A stretch of DNA of 64,000 bases, taken from assembly GCA_964580525.1 (NCBI GenBank), contig CAZOKN010000001.1, forward strand, positions 1 to 64,000. Direction: 5' to 3'. The position numbers were made by a program, and so were the translations under genes. The DNA is from CAZOKN01 sp964580525. Lineage in GTDB: Bacteria; Pseudomonadota; Alphaproteobacteria; Rickettsiales; UBA6187. Positions 1-8,412 of the stretch are shown piece after piece. Each line of letters opens with the position of its first letter. The stretch's first letter is position 1. The notes beneath the pieces were generated by a model. The model searched no databases. It saw only the letters and a list, made by a program, of their open reading frames with translations, and was not told the origin of the DNA.

Positions 1-1
1 T

Positions 2-112
2 GTGATTGTGGGGCTATTTGCTTCATTGCAATATAATACACCTTCAGGTCCAAGTATTGTTGTTGCTTCTGTGGGATTATTTTTGGTTAGTCTCGGAGTT
101 AAGCGTAGATAG
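2..112 (+). CDS. C-terminal end of a zinc/manganese-type ABC transporter permease (partial)
   Basis: The reading frame is open from the left edge and stops with TAG at 110-112, giving the last 36 residues of a longer protein. The tail contains NTPSGPSIVV followed by a hydrophobic stretch and a basic end. This matches the last transmembrane segment of ABC-3 family permeases (ZnuB/MntB type), which import Zn2+ or Mn2+ through the inner membrane. The ATPase and binding protein would lie outside the window. The assignment rests on a short tail only, so family is likely but metal specificity is unknown. Confidence 0.6.
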   Translation: MIVGLFASLQYNTPSGPSIVVASVGLFLVSLGVKRR

Positions 113-115
113 ACA

Positions 116-475
116 CTACTTCTTAAAAATTGGTGTTGAAGGAAAAGGTGTGCTGGAGCAGACTGGTTTACTGCTTACATAATTAGGTGCGGCTTTATCA
201 TCGGGATCCCAGCACTGAGCGTTGCACCACTTTGCTATGCGAATACGACAAAGCTCATTTTTATCGTGAGACGATTTTGATTCTTCTGTGTCGGGGGGGC
301 CATATTGATCCCAACATTTATTCATGCAGATAGAACATTTGACGTCTTCATCGCGGCATTTTAGACAATCAAGATTATCATCACATTTACGGCCATAATC
401 AGAAATTGCAAATGCTGAACTTGCAGTGATCTGCATAGCTAAGAAAAATATAGTGGTAAGAAAAATATTTTTCAC
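116..475 (-). CDS. Small secreted cysteine-rich protein, function unknown
   Basis: This 119-residue protein starts with a clear signal peptide (basic MKN, a hydrophobic core, then SSAFA as a plausible signal peptidase I site near residue 23). The mature part has ten cysteines, including CxxC-type pairs (DCLKC, CSIC) and two Cys-Trp pairs, so a disulfide-stabilised periplasmic or exported protein is expected. The C-terminal 20 residues are Pro/Ser-rich. It ends 3 bases from the convergent permease stop. I do not recognise the family. Its gene lies just downstream of metC on the same strand and could be cotranscribed with it. Confidence 0.6.
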   Translation of the reverse strand: MKNIFLTTIFFLAMQITASSAFAISDYGRKCDDNLDCLKCRDEDVKCSICMNKCWDQYGPPDTEESKSSHDKNELCRIRIAKWCNAQCWDPDDKAAPNYVSSKPVCSSTPFPSTPIFKK

Positions 476-492
476 ACAGTTACTTTTCTGAT

Positions 493-1683
493 TTATTTTA
501 ATTTTTTAAAGCCTTTATCAAGTTCAGATATTAAATCTTCTTCAGCCTCAAGGCCTATGTATATTCTAATACAAGTTCCTTTTTCTGTCCATTTGTTCGC
601 AGTTCTTATTGCTGTTGGGTCAAAATTAATTATTAAGCTTTCAAATCCGCCCCAAGACGATCCAATGCCGAAAAACTCAAGTCCATCAATCATAGAAACG
701 ATGGATTTTTGAGAATATTCTTTATCTAAAATGATTGAAAAGAGGCCAGTAGATCCCGTAAAATCACGCTTCCATATATTATGGCCAGGGCACGAGGTCA
801 GGGCAGGGTGAAGAACTTTCGCCACTTGCGGTTTTTTAGCCAACCATTTTGCTATGTTAAGCGCTGATTTTTCGTGTGCCTTTAAGCGCGTTGGCATTGT
901 TCTAAGTCCACGTAATGCGCTGTAGCAAGTATCGGGGCTTGTATGTAGGCCATAATTTTTAAATGTACGGAAAATTTGGTCAACATATTTATCTGTTGTG
1001 CTGATTGTGCCAAATAACAAATCAGAATGTCCGCCTATATATTTTGTTCCGGCCTGAATGCAAACATCAACCCCATGTTCAAAAGGCTTGAAAAACAAGC
1101 TTGTTGCCCATGAATTGTCCATCATAACAACAGCACCTTTTTTGTGAGCTGCTTTGGCGATTGCCGGAATATCTTGAATTTCAAAAGTTAACGAACCTGG
1201 GCTTTCAGTGAAAACAACTTTTGTATTTTCTTTTATAAGTTTATTGATACCAGAGCCAATCATTGGATCGTAATAAGTTGTTTCAACACCAAGACGCTTT
1301 AATTCTTTATTACAAAACCTGCGTGTTGGACCATAAACAGAATCAGAGATTAAAATATGGTCTCCACTACTTACAAAACTTAGCAGAGAAGTTGTTATTG
1401 CGGATAGGCCAGACGGGACAATGAGTGCGTGGTCAGCGCCGTCAAATTCTGCAATTGCTTTTTGTAATGCAAAAGAAGTTGGTGTACCGCTAATACCATA
1501 GCTGAAATCTGCTGCTTTAACGCCTTTGCCACTTTTATAGACATCTTTGCCTTTTTCTGCATCGTGATAATCTTTTAAGCTTGGAAATAAGATTGTGGAT
1601 GTACGATGTATAGGCGGATTTACAGTGCCGCTGTTTTCTTGCGGATTTTTGCCAGAAGTTACTGCTATTGTTTCATGTTTCAT
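493..1683 (-). CDS. metC: Cystathionine beta-lyase (PLP-dependent)
   Basis: MetC cleaves cystathionine to homocysteine, pyruvate and ammonia in methionine synthesis, using pyridoxal phosphate in the cytoplasm. The protein belongs to the Cys/Met-metabolism PLP enzyme family. It has the N-terminal substrate and cofactor region with NPPIHRTST, the MDNSWATSLFFKP segment around the PLP-binding Asp, and GTKYIGGHSD, which carries the PLP-lysine. The frame extends 24 codons upstream, but those encode an uninterrupted hydrophobic stretch foreign to the family, so I start at MKHETIAV (396 residues, normal length). It is divergent from ahcY: MetC makes homocysteine and AhcY releases it from SAH, so the pair fits the methionine/SAM cycle. 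A related C-S lyase or gamma-synthase activity cannot be excluded from sequence alone. Confidence 0.88.
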   Translation of the reverse strand: MKHETIAVTSGKNPQENSGTVNPPIHRTSTILFPSLKDYHDAEKGKDVYKSGKGVKAADFSYGISGTPTSFALQKAIAEFDGADHALIVPSGLSAITTSLLSFVSSGDHILISDSVYGPTRRFCNKELKRLGVETTYYDPMIGSGINKLIKENTKVVFTESPGSLTFEIQDIPAIAKAAHKKGAVVMMDNSWATSLFFKPFEHGVDVCIQAGTKYIGGHSDLLFGTISTTDKYVDQIFRTFKNYGLHTSPDTCYSALRGLRTMPTRLKAHEKSALNIAKWLAKKPQVAKVLHPALTSCPGHNIWKRDFTGSTGLFSIILDKEYSQKSIVSMIDGLEFFGIGSSWGGFESLIINFDPTAIRTANKWTEKGTCIRIYIGLEAEEDLISELDKGFKKLK

Positions 1684-1876
1684 GTTTATAACTAATATAA
1701 TAAAACGGTGGAATAGTAAAATGCTAAAATATAATACAAAATTATAAAAGAGCAAAAATAAGAAGTGTAAAATTTTTTTACTTATTACTTATAGTTTTGT
1801 ACGGCATATATTTTATTGTTTACATTCGTTAGCCAGAGCGGTAGAAAAAACCATATAAATTTCAAATAGGATTCAT

Positions 1877-3196
1877 ATGCCAGCACAACCTAAAATAGAA
1901 AAGAAAAAGTTTACTGACTGCAAAGTAGCGGATATTTCTTTAGCAGCATGGGGTAGAAAAGAGATTGATATTGCACAGACGGAAATGCCAGGTTTAATGG
2001 CAATTCGTGAGGAATATGGCACTAAGAAGCCACTTAAAGGTGCTCGCATAACTGGTTGTTTACATATGACAATTCAAACCGCTGTGCTTATTGAAACATT
2101 AATACATTTGGGCGCTAGTATTCGTTGGAGTTCATGTAATATTTTTTCAACGCAGGATCATGCTGCCGCTGCAATTGCTGCCGCAGGAATTCCAGTTTTT
2201 GCCTGGAAGGGTGAAACTGAAGAAGAGTATGATTGGTGCATAGAGCAAACTTTGAAAGGCTCAGATGGCTGGAAGCCTAACATGTTGCTTGATGATGGTG
2301 GCGATTTGACAATGATTGTGCATGAGCGTCATCCTGATATCATGAAGGAAATAAAAGGTGTTTCCGAAGAAACAACTACGGGGGTTCATCGCCTTTATAA
2401 TATGGCAAAAGAGGGTAAATTAAAATGCCCAGCAATTAATGTGAATGACTCAGTAACAAAATCTAAATTTGATAATTTGTATGGTTGCCGCGAAAGTTTG
2501 CTGGATGGTATCAAGCGTGCAACTGACGTTATGGTGGCTGGTAAAACGGCTGTTGTTGCAGGTTTTGGTGAAGTTGGAAAAGGTTCTGCTGCAGCTTTGC
2601 GAGGGCAGGGTGCTCGCGTTCTAATAACTGAAATTGATCCAATCTGTGCTCTACAAGCTGCATTAGAAGGCTATCAAGTTGTTACGATGGAACAGGCTGC
2701 GCCGCAAGGAGACATATTTGTAACTGCTACAGGTAATAAAGATATAATAACTCTTGATCATATGCGCGATATGAAAGATAGAGCGATTGTTTGCAATATT
2801 GGGCACTTTGATAATGAAATACAAATTGCATCTTTGTCTAATATGAAATGGAACGAGATAAAGCCGCAAGTTGATGAAGTTACTTTTCCTGATGGAAAAC
2901 GTATTATAGTTTTGGCGAAAGGTCGCCTTGTTAATCTTGGCTGTGCAACTGGACATCCTTCATTTGTGATGAGCGCATCATTTACTAACCAGGTTCTGGC
3001 ACAAATTGAGCTTTGGGAAAATTCCGGTAAGTATAAAAATGAAGTATATGTTCTTCCGAAAAAGCTTGATGAAAAAGTTGCAAGGCTGCACTTGGAAAAA
3101 ATTGGTGTGCAATTAACAGAGCTTACAAAAGATCAGGCAAAATATATAGGCGTTGATAAAAAGGGGCCTTATAAACCTGATTATTATAGATACTAG
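1877..3196 (+). CDS. ahcY: Adenosylhomocysteinase (SAH hydrolase)
   Basis: AhcY reversibly hydrolyses S-adenosylhomocysteine to adenosine and homocysteine, removing the product inhibitor of methyltransferases. It is a cytosolic NAD-bound tetramer. The 439-residue protein is family-typical. It has the N-terminal DISLAAWGRKEI motif, the substrate loop with CNIFSTQDHAAAAI, the NAD-binding GFGEVGKGSAAALRG near residue 230, and the conserved C-terminal KPDYYRY tail, which reaches into the neighbouring subunit's cofactor site. The ATG at 1877 fits the family start. The 120-base spacer to divergent metC shows no riboswitch I can recognise. A GC-rich hairpin follows the stop. Confidence 0.97.
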   Translation: MPAQPKIEKKKFTDCKVADISLAAWGRKEIDIAQTEMPGLMAIREEYGTKKPLKGARITGCLHMTIQTAVLIETLIHLGASIRWSSCNIFSTQDHAAAAIAAAGIPVFAWKGETEEEYDWCIEQTLKGSDGWKPNMLLDDGGDLTMIVHERHPDIMKEIKGVSEETTTGVHRLYNMAKEGKLKCPAINVNDSVTKSKFDNLYGCRESLLDGIKRATDVMVAGKTAVVAGFGEVGKGSAAALRGQGARVLITEIDPICALQAALEGYQVVTMEQAAPQGDIFVTATGNKDIITLDHMRDMKDRAIVCNIGHFDNEIQIASLSNMKWNEIKPQVDEVTFPDGKRIIVLAKGRLVNLGCATGHPSFVMSASFTNQVLAQIELWENSGKYKNEVYVLPKKLDEKVARLHLEKIGVQLTELTKDQAKYIGVDKKGPYKPDYYRY

Positions 3197-3202
3197 TTAT
3201 GT

Positions 3203-3226
3203 AAATCCCCGCGAAAGCGGGGATTT
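3203..3226. terminator. Hairpin between convergent ahcY and the 3231-3788 gene
   Basis: A perfect 10-bp stem (AAATCCCCGC / GCGGGGATTT) closes a GAAA loop 6 bases after the ahcY stop and just downstream of the minus-strand gene's stop. The stem is strong but lacks a clear T tract on either strand. It may act as a bidirectional terminator or 3'-end stabiliser. Confidence 0.6.
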
Positions 3227-3230
3227 AACT

Positions 3231-3788
3231 CTAATGTGCAAATGCTATTCCAGTTTCATTAGGCTGTCTTGTAACTCTTTTTACCCAGAAATTTTCTTTG
3301 CCTTCTTCAAGATTTATCTGTTTTGATTTAGATTCTTCTTTAGATTTAAGCTTTACCATACCTTTCTTTAAATCATTTTCGTAAACCTCAACAACTGAAG
3401 CCATTGCTCCTTTAACCCTCGCATTATAGCTAGTTTTTATTGTGCTTATTGATGCGTATGCAGCGATAAGTGCGCTTATTATGGGCATCAAGAATGCACC
3501 AAATGTTGCTATCGTGCCTAAGAATAGGCCGGCTAATAAAACTCCTGCACCTGTAATTAGCGCAGTTTTTTTTGCCCGCTTAAACCTTTCATTTAATATG
3601 CTTTCATCAACCATTGGATATATACGAGTAGCTTCAGCCTCAAGCCTATTCCTTAATTCTTTTAGCTTTATAGGTAAATCAGTATCATAGGCATGATTAT
3701 TCCCAAAAGAGTTTAACGCATCTTGTATGTGCGATTCGCGTTGCGAATGCAGCTTTTTCTTTAATGATTCTTTAGAACTAAATGGCAT
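3231..3788 (-). CDS. Hypothetical protein with a bilobed hydrophobic hairpin
   Basis: This 185-residue protein has no family I recognise. Residues 1-73 are charged and helical (Lys/Glu/Arg-rich). Residues 75-117 form one long hydrophobic block with Gly and Pro near the middle, best read as two membrane helices in a tight hairpin. The C-terminal 70 residues are again charged. There is no signal peptide. Chlamydial Inc proteins and some translocated membrane effectors share this general shape, but so do many ordinary small membrane proteins. It is a monocistronic gene, convergent with ahcY and with a 260-base spacer upstream. Confidence 0.6.
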   Translation of the reverse strand: MPFSSKESLKKKLHSQRESHIQDALNSFGNNHAYDTDLPIKLKELRNRLEAEATRIYPMVDESILNERFKRAKKTALITGAGVLLAGLFLGTIATFGAFLMPIISALIAAYASISTIKTSYNARVKGAMASVVEVYENDLKKGMVKLKSKEESKSKQINLEEGKENFWVKRVTRQPNETGIAFAH

Positions 3789-4048
3789 AAAATAACCTAC
3801 TTAAATAAAAAGTTAAAGGCTATTCCAATATGCTATAAACTGGAAAGCCCCTTGTTTTTCAGGCGGCCTCCAGTGTTCTGGTGGGCTAATTCATATAATT
3901 CCCATAGAATATATATGGATTTAAAATGAAAGTCAACAAATAAGTGTTATAAAGATAACAATTTATTAAAAAAATTGTTTAAATATACAAAATGTGTTAT
4001 TCACCTATGACCCTTTTAAACTAATAGTTTTTCATATTTGTTGTATAT
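3789..4048. other. Intergenic spacer with a GC-rich structured island
   Basis: This 260-base spacer lies between the divergent 3231-3788 gene and divL. It is mostly A/T, but 3846-3887 is GC-rich and can fold: AGCCC (3846-3850) pairs with GGGCT (3883-3887), and inside it CCTCCAG (3867-3873) pairs imperfectly with CTGGTGG (3878-3884) around TGTT (these two foldings partly compete). The rest presumably holds the promoters of both genes. I see no convincing ORF or tRNA. Confidence 0.4.
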
Positions 4049-6424
4049 ATGCCTGAATTTTATAACATAATCCCTTTGATGATTACGTCTGCGGCGGGCA
4101 TATTTTTCTTTATAAAATGGCGGATGGAGTCACGGGTAAGAGAATTTCTTCAGATAAAATATGAAACTGAAGAAGCTATAAGTATGGCTTCAATCGGTGG
4201 TTATTATTACTATAGTGCTAATAATGAGGATGAGTTTTTTTCTACAAATCTAGTGAAAATGTTGAATTTGCAGAAAAAATTAAAAAATCTAAAACAAATG
4301 TCTAAATTATTTGGTTTTGATTCAGAGAAAATTGTCGAAGAATTTGAAAATATAAAAAATGGCTATCAGGATAGTAAAGTTTTCAATTGTAAGGCTGAAG
4401 TTTTAGGAGAAATAAAAAATTTACAATGCTTGGCAAACAAACTCACAAATGAAAAGGGCAAGCTTGTTGGTATTGTTTTGTGGTTCTTTGATATATCTGA
4501 ATATATTGTAGAAATAAACAATCTTAGACAGCAAAATAATAAAAATAGGGAAGAAATCAGAGAATATTCAAATATATTAAATTCCTTGCCTATTCCTGTG
4601 TGGAAGCGCGATGCAAACTTCAAGATTAAGTACAGCAATCTTATATATAGCCAATTTGTTGATGGAAAATCTTTTGGTAGGGGAAAAGGACAAGACATTC
4701 CTGAAATTGAAGAACACTTGAAAGATATTTCTAAAATTGCTTATGCCAATAAACGTCCTTTGCACATGAAAAAGCATTTTGTGGTAGGCGGGGAGCGGCG
4801 TTTTTACGATGTATCGGAAGTTGCTATGACTCAGGACGATGGTGTTATAGGAATTGCTTACGATATCACTAGGCAGGAAGAAATTGAAAATGAACTGGCA
4901 AGGCACATAACTGCACATGCTGATTTATTAGAAAGTTCTTCCAGTGCGATGGCGATATATGGTTCAGATACTAAGCTGAAATTTTATAATAATGCTTTTG
5001 TTAAACTTTGGGGATTTGATGAAGATTGGCTCAACAGCAATCCTGGTTATGCCGAATTTCTTGAGCTTTTGCGTGAAAAAAGAAATCTACCTGAGCAGGC
5101 TGATTTTAAAAAATTTAGAAGTGACCAATTAAAATTATTTAAGGACCTTATAAAACCACATAATGAATTTTTCTATCTTCCGGATGGAAAAACTCTTCGT
5201 GTTATCGTGATACCACACGCTCTTGGCGGGTTGCTTTTTGCGTATGAAGATATGACTAACCATTTTGCAATGGAACGCTCATACAATACTTTGATTGCGG
5301 TACAAAAAGAAACTCTAGATAATTTAAGAGAAGGTGTTGCGGTATTTGGTAGCGATGGAATTTTAAAATTATATAACCCGGTATATGCTCAGCTTTGGCC
5401 AGATGAAATAGAGTATCTTGATAAAAATCCGCATAGCCGAGAACTTATAGAATTATCAAAAAGCATGTTTAAATACGGTGATGATTGGGAAGCTTTTAGA
5501 AAAAATTGGACTGAGCGCCCTACAACAAGAAAACCAATTCATAGAAGAGCTGAGAGAACTGATGGCAAGGTTATAGATAAATTGATAGTACCGCTACCAG
5601 ATGGTGCATTTTTATTGTCGTACGAAGATGTTACTGCTTCTATTTTGGCAGAAAGAAGTTTGATGGAAAGAAATGAAGCATTAGAGGAAGCAGATAAATT
5701 AAAAACTGAATTTCTGGCCAATGTTTCTTACGAGCTAAGAACACCTCTTACTTCAATAATGGGTTTTTCAGAAGTTCTTAAAAAAGAATATTTTGGTAAG
5801 CTTAATGAAAAACAACATGAATATATGAAAAGCATTTGTATTTCATCAGAGCAACTGATGGGAACAATAAACGATATTCTTGATCTGGCATCGATAGAGG
5901 CGGGATATTTAATACTTGAGAAAAAAGAAATTGATGTTGCAGATTTGATAACGTTTGTTGCTGCAATTGTTAAATTAAGATGCAAAGAAGCGGGTTTAAA
6001 ATTTTCTTTGGATTGCGATGGTAATGTGGGTTCTATAGTTGCTGATGATAAAAGAATTAAGCAAGTACTGTTTAATATCATAGGTAATTCGATAAAATTT
6101 ACTAGTAAGGGTGGTAATATTGTTTTGGGTGCAAAAACAATATCTGATGATGAAGTGGTTATCTGGGTACAAGACACAGGAGTTGGAATACCTTACGATG
6201 AAAGAGACAAAGTATTTGAAAAATTCTTCAAATCAAATACTGCTATATCTATAAATAAATCAGGTACTGGCCTTGGCTTGCCAGTGGTTAAAAATATAGT
6301 TGAGTTACATGGTGGTCGCGTTGAAATTGAATCAGAAGAAGGCTCGGGAACTAAAGTAATATGTTATTTAAAGCGTGCTGGAAAAAAGATTGAAAATAAA
6401 AAAAAGAAACTTAAAAATGCCTGA
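4049..6424 (+). CDS. divL: DivL-type PAS sensor pseudokinase with Tyr at the phospho-acceptor site
   Basis: DivL is an alphaproteobacterial cell-cycle regulator that controls the CckA-CtrA phosphorelay and reads DivK. This 791-residue protein has an N-terminal membrane anchor (residues 6-24), about three PAS-like regions (roughly 150-540), a HisKA-like dimerisation region and a HATPase domain. The H-box reads VSYELRTPLTSI, so the usual phospho-accepting His is Tyr561, the hallmark of DivL. The ATPase boxes look intact: NIIGNSIKF (N box), DTGVGIP (G1) and GTGLGLPVV (G2). Length and domain order match Caulobacter DivL as I know it. Downstream tsaE overlaps by 8 bases and an AmgK-like gene follows, which is the gene order seen next to divL in other alphaproteobacteria. 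The His-to-Tyr change is seen directly; the cell-cycle role is inferred. Confidence 0.85.
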   Translation: MPEFYNIIPLMITSAAGIFFFIKWRMESRVREFLQIKYETEEAISMASIGGYYYYSANNEDEFFSTNLVKMLNLQKKLKNLKQMSKLFGFDSEKIVEEFENIKNGYQDSKVFNCKAEVLGEIKNLQCLANKLTNEKGKLVGIVLWFFDISEYIVEINNLRQQNNKNREEIREYSNILNSLPIPVWKRDANFKIKYSNLIYSQFVDGKSFGRGKGQDIPEIEEHLKDISKIAYANKRPLHMKKHFVVGGERRFYDVSEVAMTQDDGVIGIAYDITRQEEIENELARHITAHADLLESSSSAMAIYGSDTKLKFYNNAFVKLWGFDEDWLNSNPGYAEFLELLREKRNLPEQADFKKFRSDQLKLFKDLIKPHNEFFYLPDGKTLRVIVIPHALGGLLFAYEDMTNHFAMERSYNTLIAVQKETLDNLREGVAVFGSDGILKLYNPVYAQLWPDEIEYLDKNPHSRELIELSKSMFKYGDDWEAFRKNWTERPTTRKPIHRRAERTDGKVIDKLIVPLPDGAFLLSYEDVTASILAERSLMERNEALEEADKLKTEFLANVSYELRTPLTSIMGFSEVLKKEYFGKLNEKQHEYMKSICISSEQLMGTINDILDLASIEAGYLILEKKEIDVADLITFVAAIVKLRCKEAGLKFSLDCDGNVGSIVADDKRIKQVLFNIIGNSIKFTSKGGNIVLGAKTISDDEVVIWVQDTGVGIPYDERDKVFEKFFKSNTAISINKSGTGLGLPVVKNIVELHGGRVEIESEEGSGTKVICYLKRAGKKIENKKKKLKNA

Positions 6425-6878
6425 TTTTCTTACCCTAAATATAACAGATATTGCAAGAACAGCAGATATTGCTGGCCAGTTGTCGTATCTATCTGAAAAA
6501 GGCGAAGTTATAGAATTAGTTGGAGATTTGGGTGCGGGCAAAACAACCTTTGCCAGATATTTTATAAATAGTCTTTGTGGCTCTGATCAACAAGTGACCA
6601 GCCCAACTTTCAATATTGTGCAAATTTACGATGCAGTAAATTTTCCTATATGGCATTTTGATCTCTACAGGCTTAAAGATGCAAGTGAATTGGAAGAGAT
6701 TGGTTTATATCAGGCATTTGATGAAGCATTATGTTTAATCGAATGGCCTGAAATAATAGATGACATTTTGCCAGAGGATAGGTTATTAGTAAAAATACAC
6801 TTGGAAAATGACAAAAGGAATGTTGTCTTAGAGGGTTTTGGAAAGTGGAAAGAAAAATTAGGTAAGATAAGACCATGA
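6417..6878 (+). CDS. tsaE: tRNA threonylcarbamoyladenosine biosynthesis ATPase TsaE
   Basis: TsaE is the ATPase partner of TsaB and TsaD in making t6A at position 37 of ANN-decoding tRNAs. The protein has the Walker A motif GDLGAGKTTFAR, the switch-like VTSPTFNIV, HFDLYRL, and the LIEWPE segment typical of the family. I start at MPDFLTLNI (153 residues), because the longer frame begins inside divL with a Lys-rich stretch that is not family-like. This start overlaps the divL stop by 8 bases. The stop overlaps the next start as ATGA, so divL, tsaE and amgK are translationally coupled. Confidence 0.93.
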   Translation: MPDFLTLNITDIARTADIAGQLSYLSEKGEVIELVGDLGAGKTTFARYFINSLCGSDQQVTSPTFNIVQIYDAVNFPIWHFDLYRLKDASELEEIGLYQAFDEALCLIEWPEIIDDILPEDRLLVKIHLENDKRNVVLEGFGKWKEKLGKIRP

Positions 6879-7915
6879 GTGAACGTGAGATTTTAATAAA
6901 AGAATTTCTTCAACAGAATAATCTTGGTGACGCTTCGCGTTATAGGCTTTCCAGTGATGCCTCTTTTCGTCATTACGAAAGAATCACAACTAAAGATAAA
7001 AAAACTATGATGCTTATGGATGCGCCTCCTGGTAAAGAGGACGTTAGGCCATTTGTGAACATAGATAAATATTTAAAGCAGCGTGGGTTCAGTGCACCTG
7101 AGATTTTTGCAGCTGATGAAGCAAATGGTTTTTTGCTTTTGGAAGATTTGGGTGATGAAAGCTATACTAAAGTTTTAGATGGTAGTTCGAAATTTTCCAG
7201 TAAATATGAAGAATATGAAATTTATTCTGCTGCTATTGATGTTTTAATTCAGTTAGACAGATCTACTCTGCCTGAGAAAACACCTGGATATAACGATGAG
7301 CTTTTGGTTAGAGAATCTAATTTGCTTGTTGATTGGTATATCCCTAATGTTATGCCGGAATTTGCAACGCCTGAAGTTAAGCAGGAATATATTGCAATAT
7401 GGGATAGCCTTTTGCACCTAAAGAAAGTCACTGATGATGTTATTGTTCTGCGTGATTATCATGCCGATAACTTAATGTGGTTGCCAGAGAGAAATGGTGT
7501 TGAGAGAGTTGGATTGCTTGATTTTCAGGATGCTGTGATAGGTTCTCCTGTTTATGACATGGTTTCACTTCTGGAAGATGCGCGCCGAGATGTTAGCAGT
7601 GCTACAGTTGCTGCTTGCATAAGCCGTTATCTTGAAGCAAGAACATCTATAAACAGAAATGATTTCATGGCAGCCTATGCTATATTGGCAGCGCAGAGGA
7701 ATTGTAAAATTATTGGTATTTTTTCACGGTTAGCAATCAGAGATAATAAACCAAGATACATAAACTACATGCCGCGTGTTTGGGGCCATTTACAGTACGA
7801 TTTAAAACACCCTGTTCTTGCAGAACTTAAAAAATGGTTTGATAAATATATTCCTGAAAATAAGCGTTCTCCTTCTGCTTTTGATTTGTCTAAAAAAGAG
7901 TATGCAGTTGGTTAA
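6875..7915 (+). CDS. amgK: AmgK-like sugar kinase (aminoglycoside phosphotransferase fold)
   Basis: AmgK phosphorylates the anomeric carbon of N-acetylmuramic acid or GlcNAc in peptidoglycan recycling, feeding MurU. The 346-residue protein has the APH/choline-kinase fold: LLEDLGDESY in the N-lobe, the catalytic loop VLRDYHADNLMW (Asp base, Asn metal ligand) and GLLDFQDAV (metal-binding Asp) followed by the YDMVSLLEDARRD helix. These are the AmgK version of the fold. ATGA overlap with tsaE and position two genes after divL match the conserved alphaproteobacterial cluster. The usual partner murU (a nucleotidyltransferase) is not next door here, so the recycling role is inferred; other small-molecule kinase activity is possible. 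Confidence 0.78.
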   Translation: MSEREILIKEFLQQNNLGDASRYRLSSDASFRHYERITTKDKKTMMLMDAPPGKEDVRPFVNIDKYLKQRGFSAPEIFAADEANGFLLLEDLGDESYTKVLDGSSKFSSKYEEYEIYSAAIDVLIQLDRSTLPEKTPGYNDELLVRESNLLVDWYIPNVMPEFATPEVKQEYIAIWDSLLHLKKVTDDVIVLRDYHADNLMWLPERNGVERVGLLDFQDAVIGSPVYDMVSLLEDARRDVSSATVAACISRYLEARTSINRNDFMAAYAILAAQRNCKIIGIFSRLAIRDNKPRYINYMPRVWGHLQYDLKHPVLAELKKWFDKYIPENKRSPSAFDLSKKEYAVG

Positions 7916-7953
7916 ATTATCTTGTAGAAAATGAAAGTGTGGATTGGGGTGTA

Positions 7954-8409
7954 ATGCAGAATTCTAATATTTTATCAAAAAGCGATATAGTACAAAAAAT
8001 TCAAGTTTGTTTTAAATTCTTGATAGTTAGTTTGATCTGTATGCTTATATTACCTACAGCTTTTGCGCAAAGGCCGCAGCCAGAGGCTAAAGTTATTGCT
8101 GTATATTTTTACGCCAATTGGTGCGGCAATTGTAAAGTTCTTAGTCCTAAGCTAGAAGAAGCAAAAAAAACTGGTAATTTGAATGACAAGGATGTGTTAT
8201 TTGTAACCCTTGACCTCAGTGATAAATCATCTATCCATCAAACTCTTTTGTTGGCAAAATCTTTGGGTATTGGTGAATATTTGAGAGAGCAGGGCAGTGC
8301 CACTGGTTATGTGGCTTTGCTAGACTCAAAAAGTAAAAAAGAAATTCATCGGTTCGATAGAAATAGCGAACCTTCTGACATAGTTAAAGTGATTAGTGAT
8401 AAGTTGTAA
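7954..8409 (+). CDS. Membrane-anchored or periplasmic thioredoxin-like protein
   Basis: The protein has a hydrophobic segment (LIVSLICMLILPTAFAQ) acting as a signal peptide or anchor, followed by a thioredoxin fold with the active site YANWCGNCK (CxxC). The region after it (VLFVTLDLSD, then GYVALLDSK) fits the thioredoxin beta-strands, with the usual cis-Pro position poorly conserved. The frame extends to a GTG at 7939, but the ATG at 7954 has GGGG about 5 bases upstream and is my choice (151 residues). It follows amgK by 38 bases. The likely role is thiol redox or disulfide handling outside the cytoplasm; the partner is unknown. Confidence 0.72.
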   Translation: MQNSNILSKSDIVQKIQVCFKFLIVSLICMLILPTAFAQRPQPEAKVIAVYFYANWCGNCKVLSPKLEEAKKTGNLNDKDVLFVTLDLSDKSSIHQTLLLAKSLGIGEYLREQGSATGYVALLDSKSKKEIHRFDRNSEPSDIVKVISDKL

Positions 8410-8412
8410 AAC

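Noticed and set aside
1756..1876. SAM or SAH riboswitch between metC and ahcY
   Set aside because: The 120-base spacer shows no fold or sequence that I know from those classes.
5728..6177. Minus-strand open frame inside divL
   Set aside because: Shadow frame of the divL coding sequence; no domain. Similar antisense frames at 13888-14355 in gyrB, 50552-51064 in virB6-1 and 59175-59534 in virB6-3 were rejected for the same reason.
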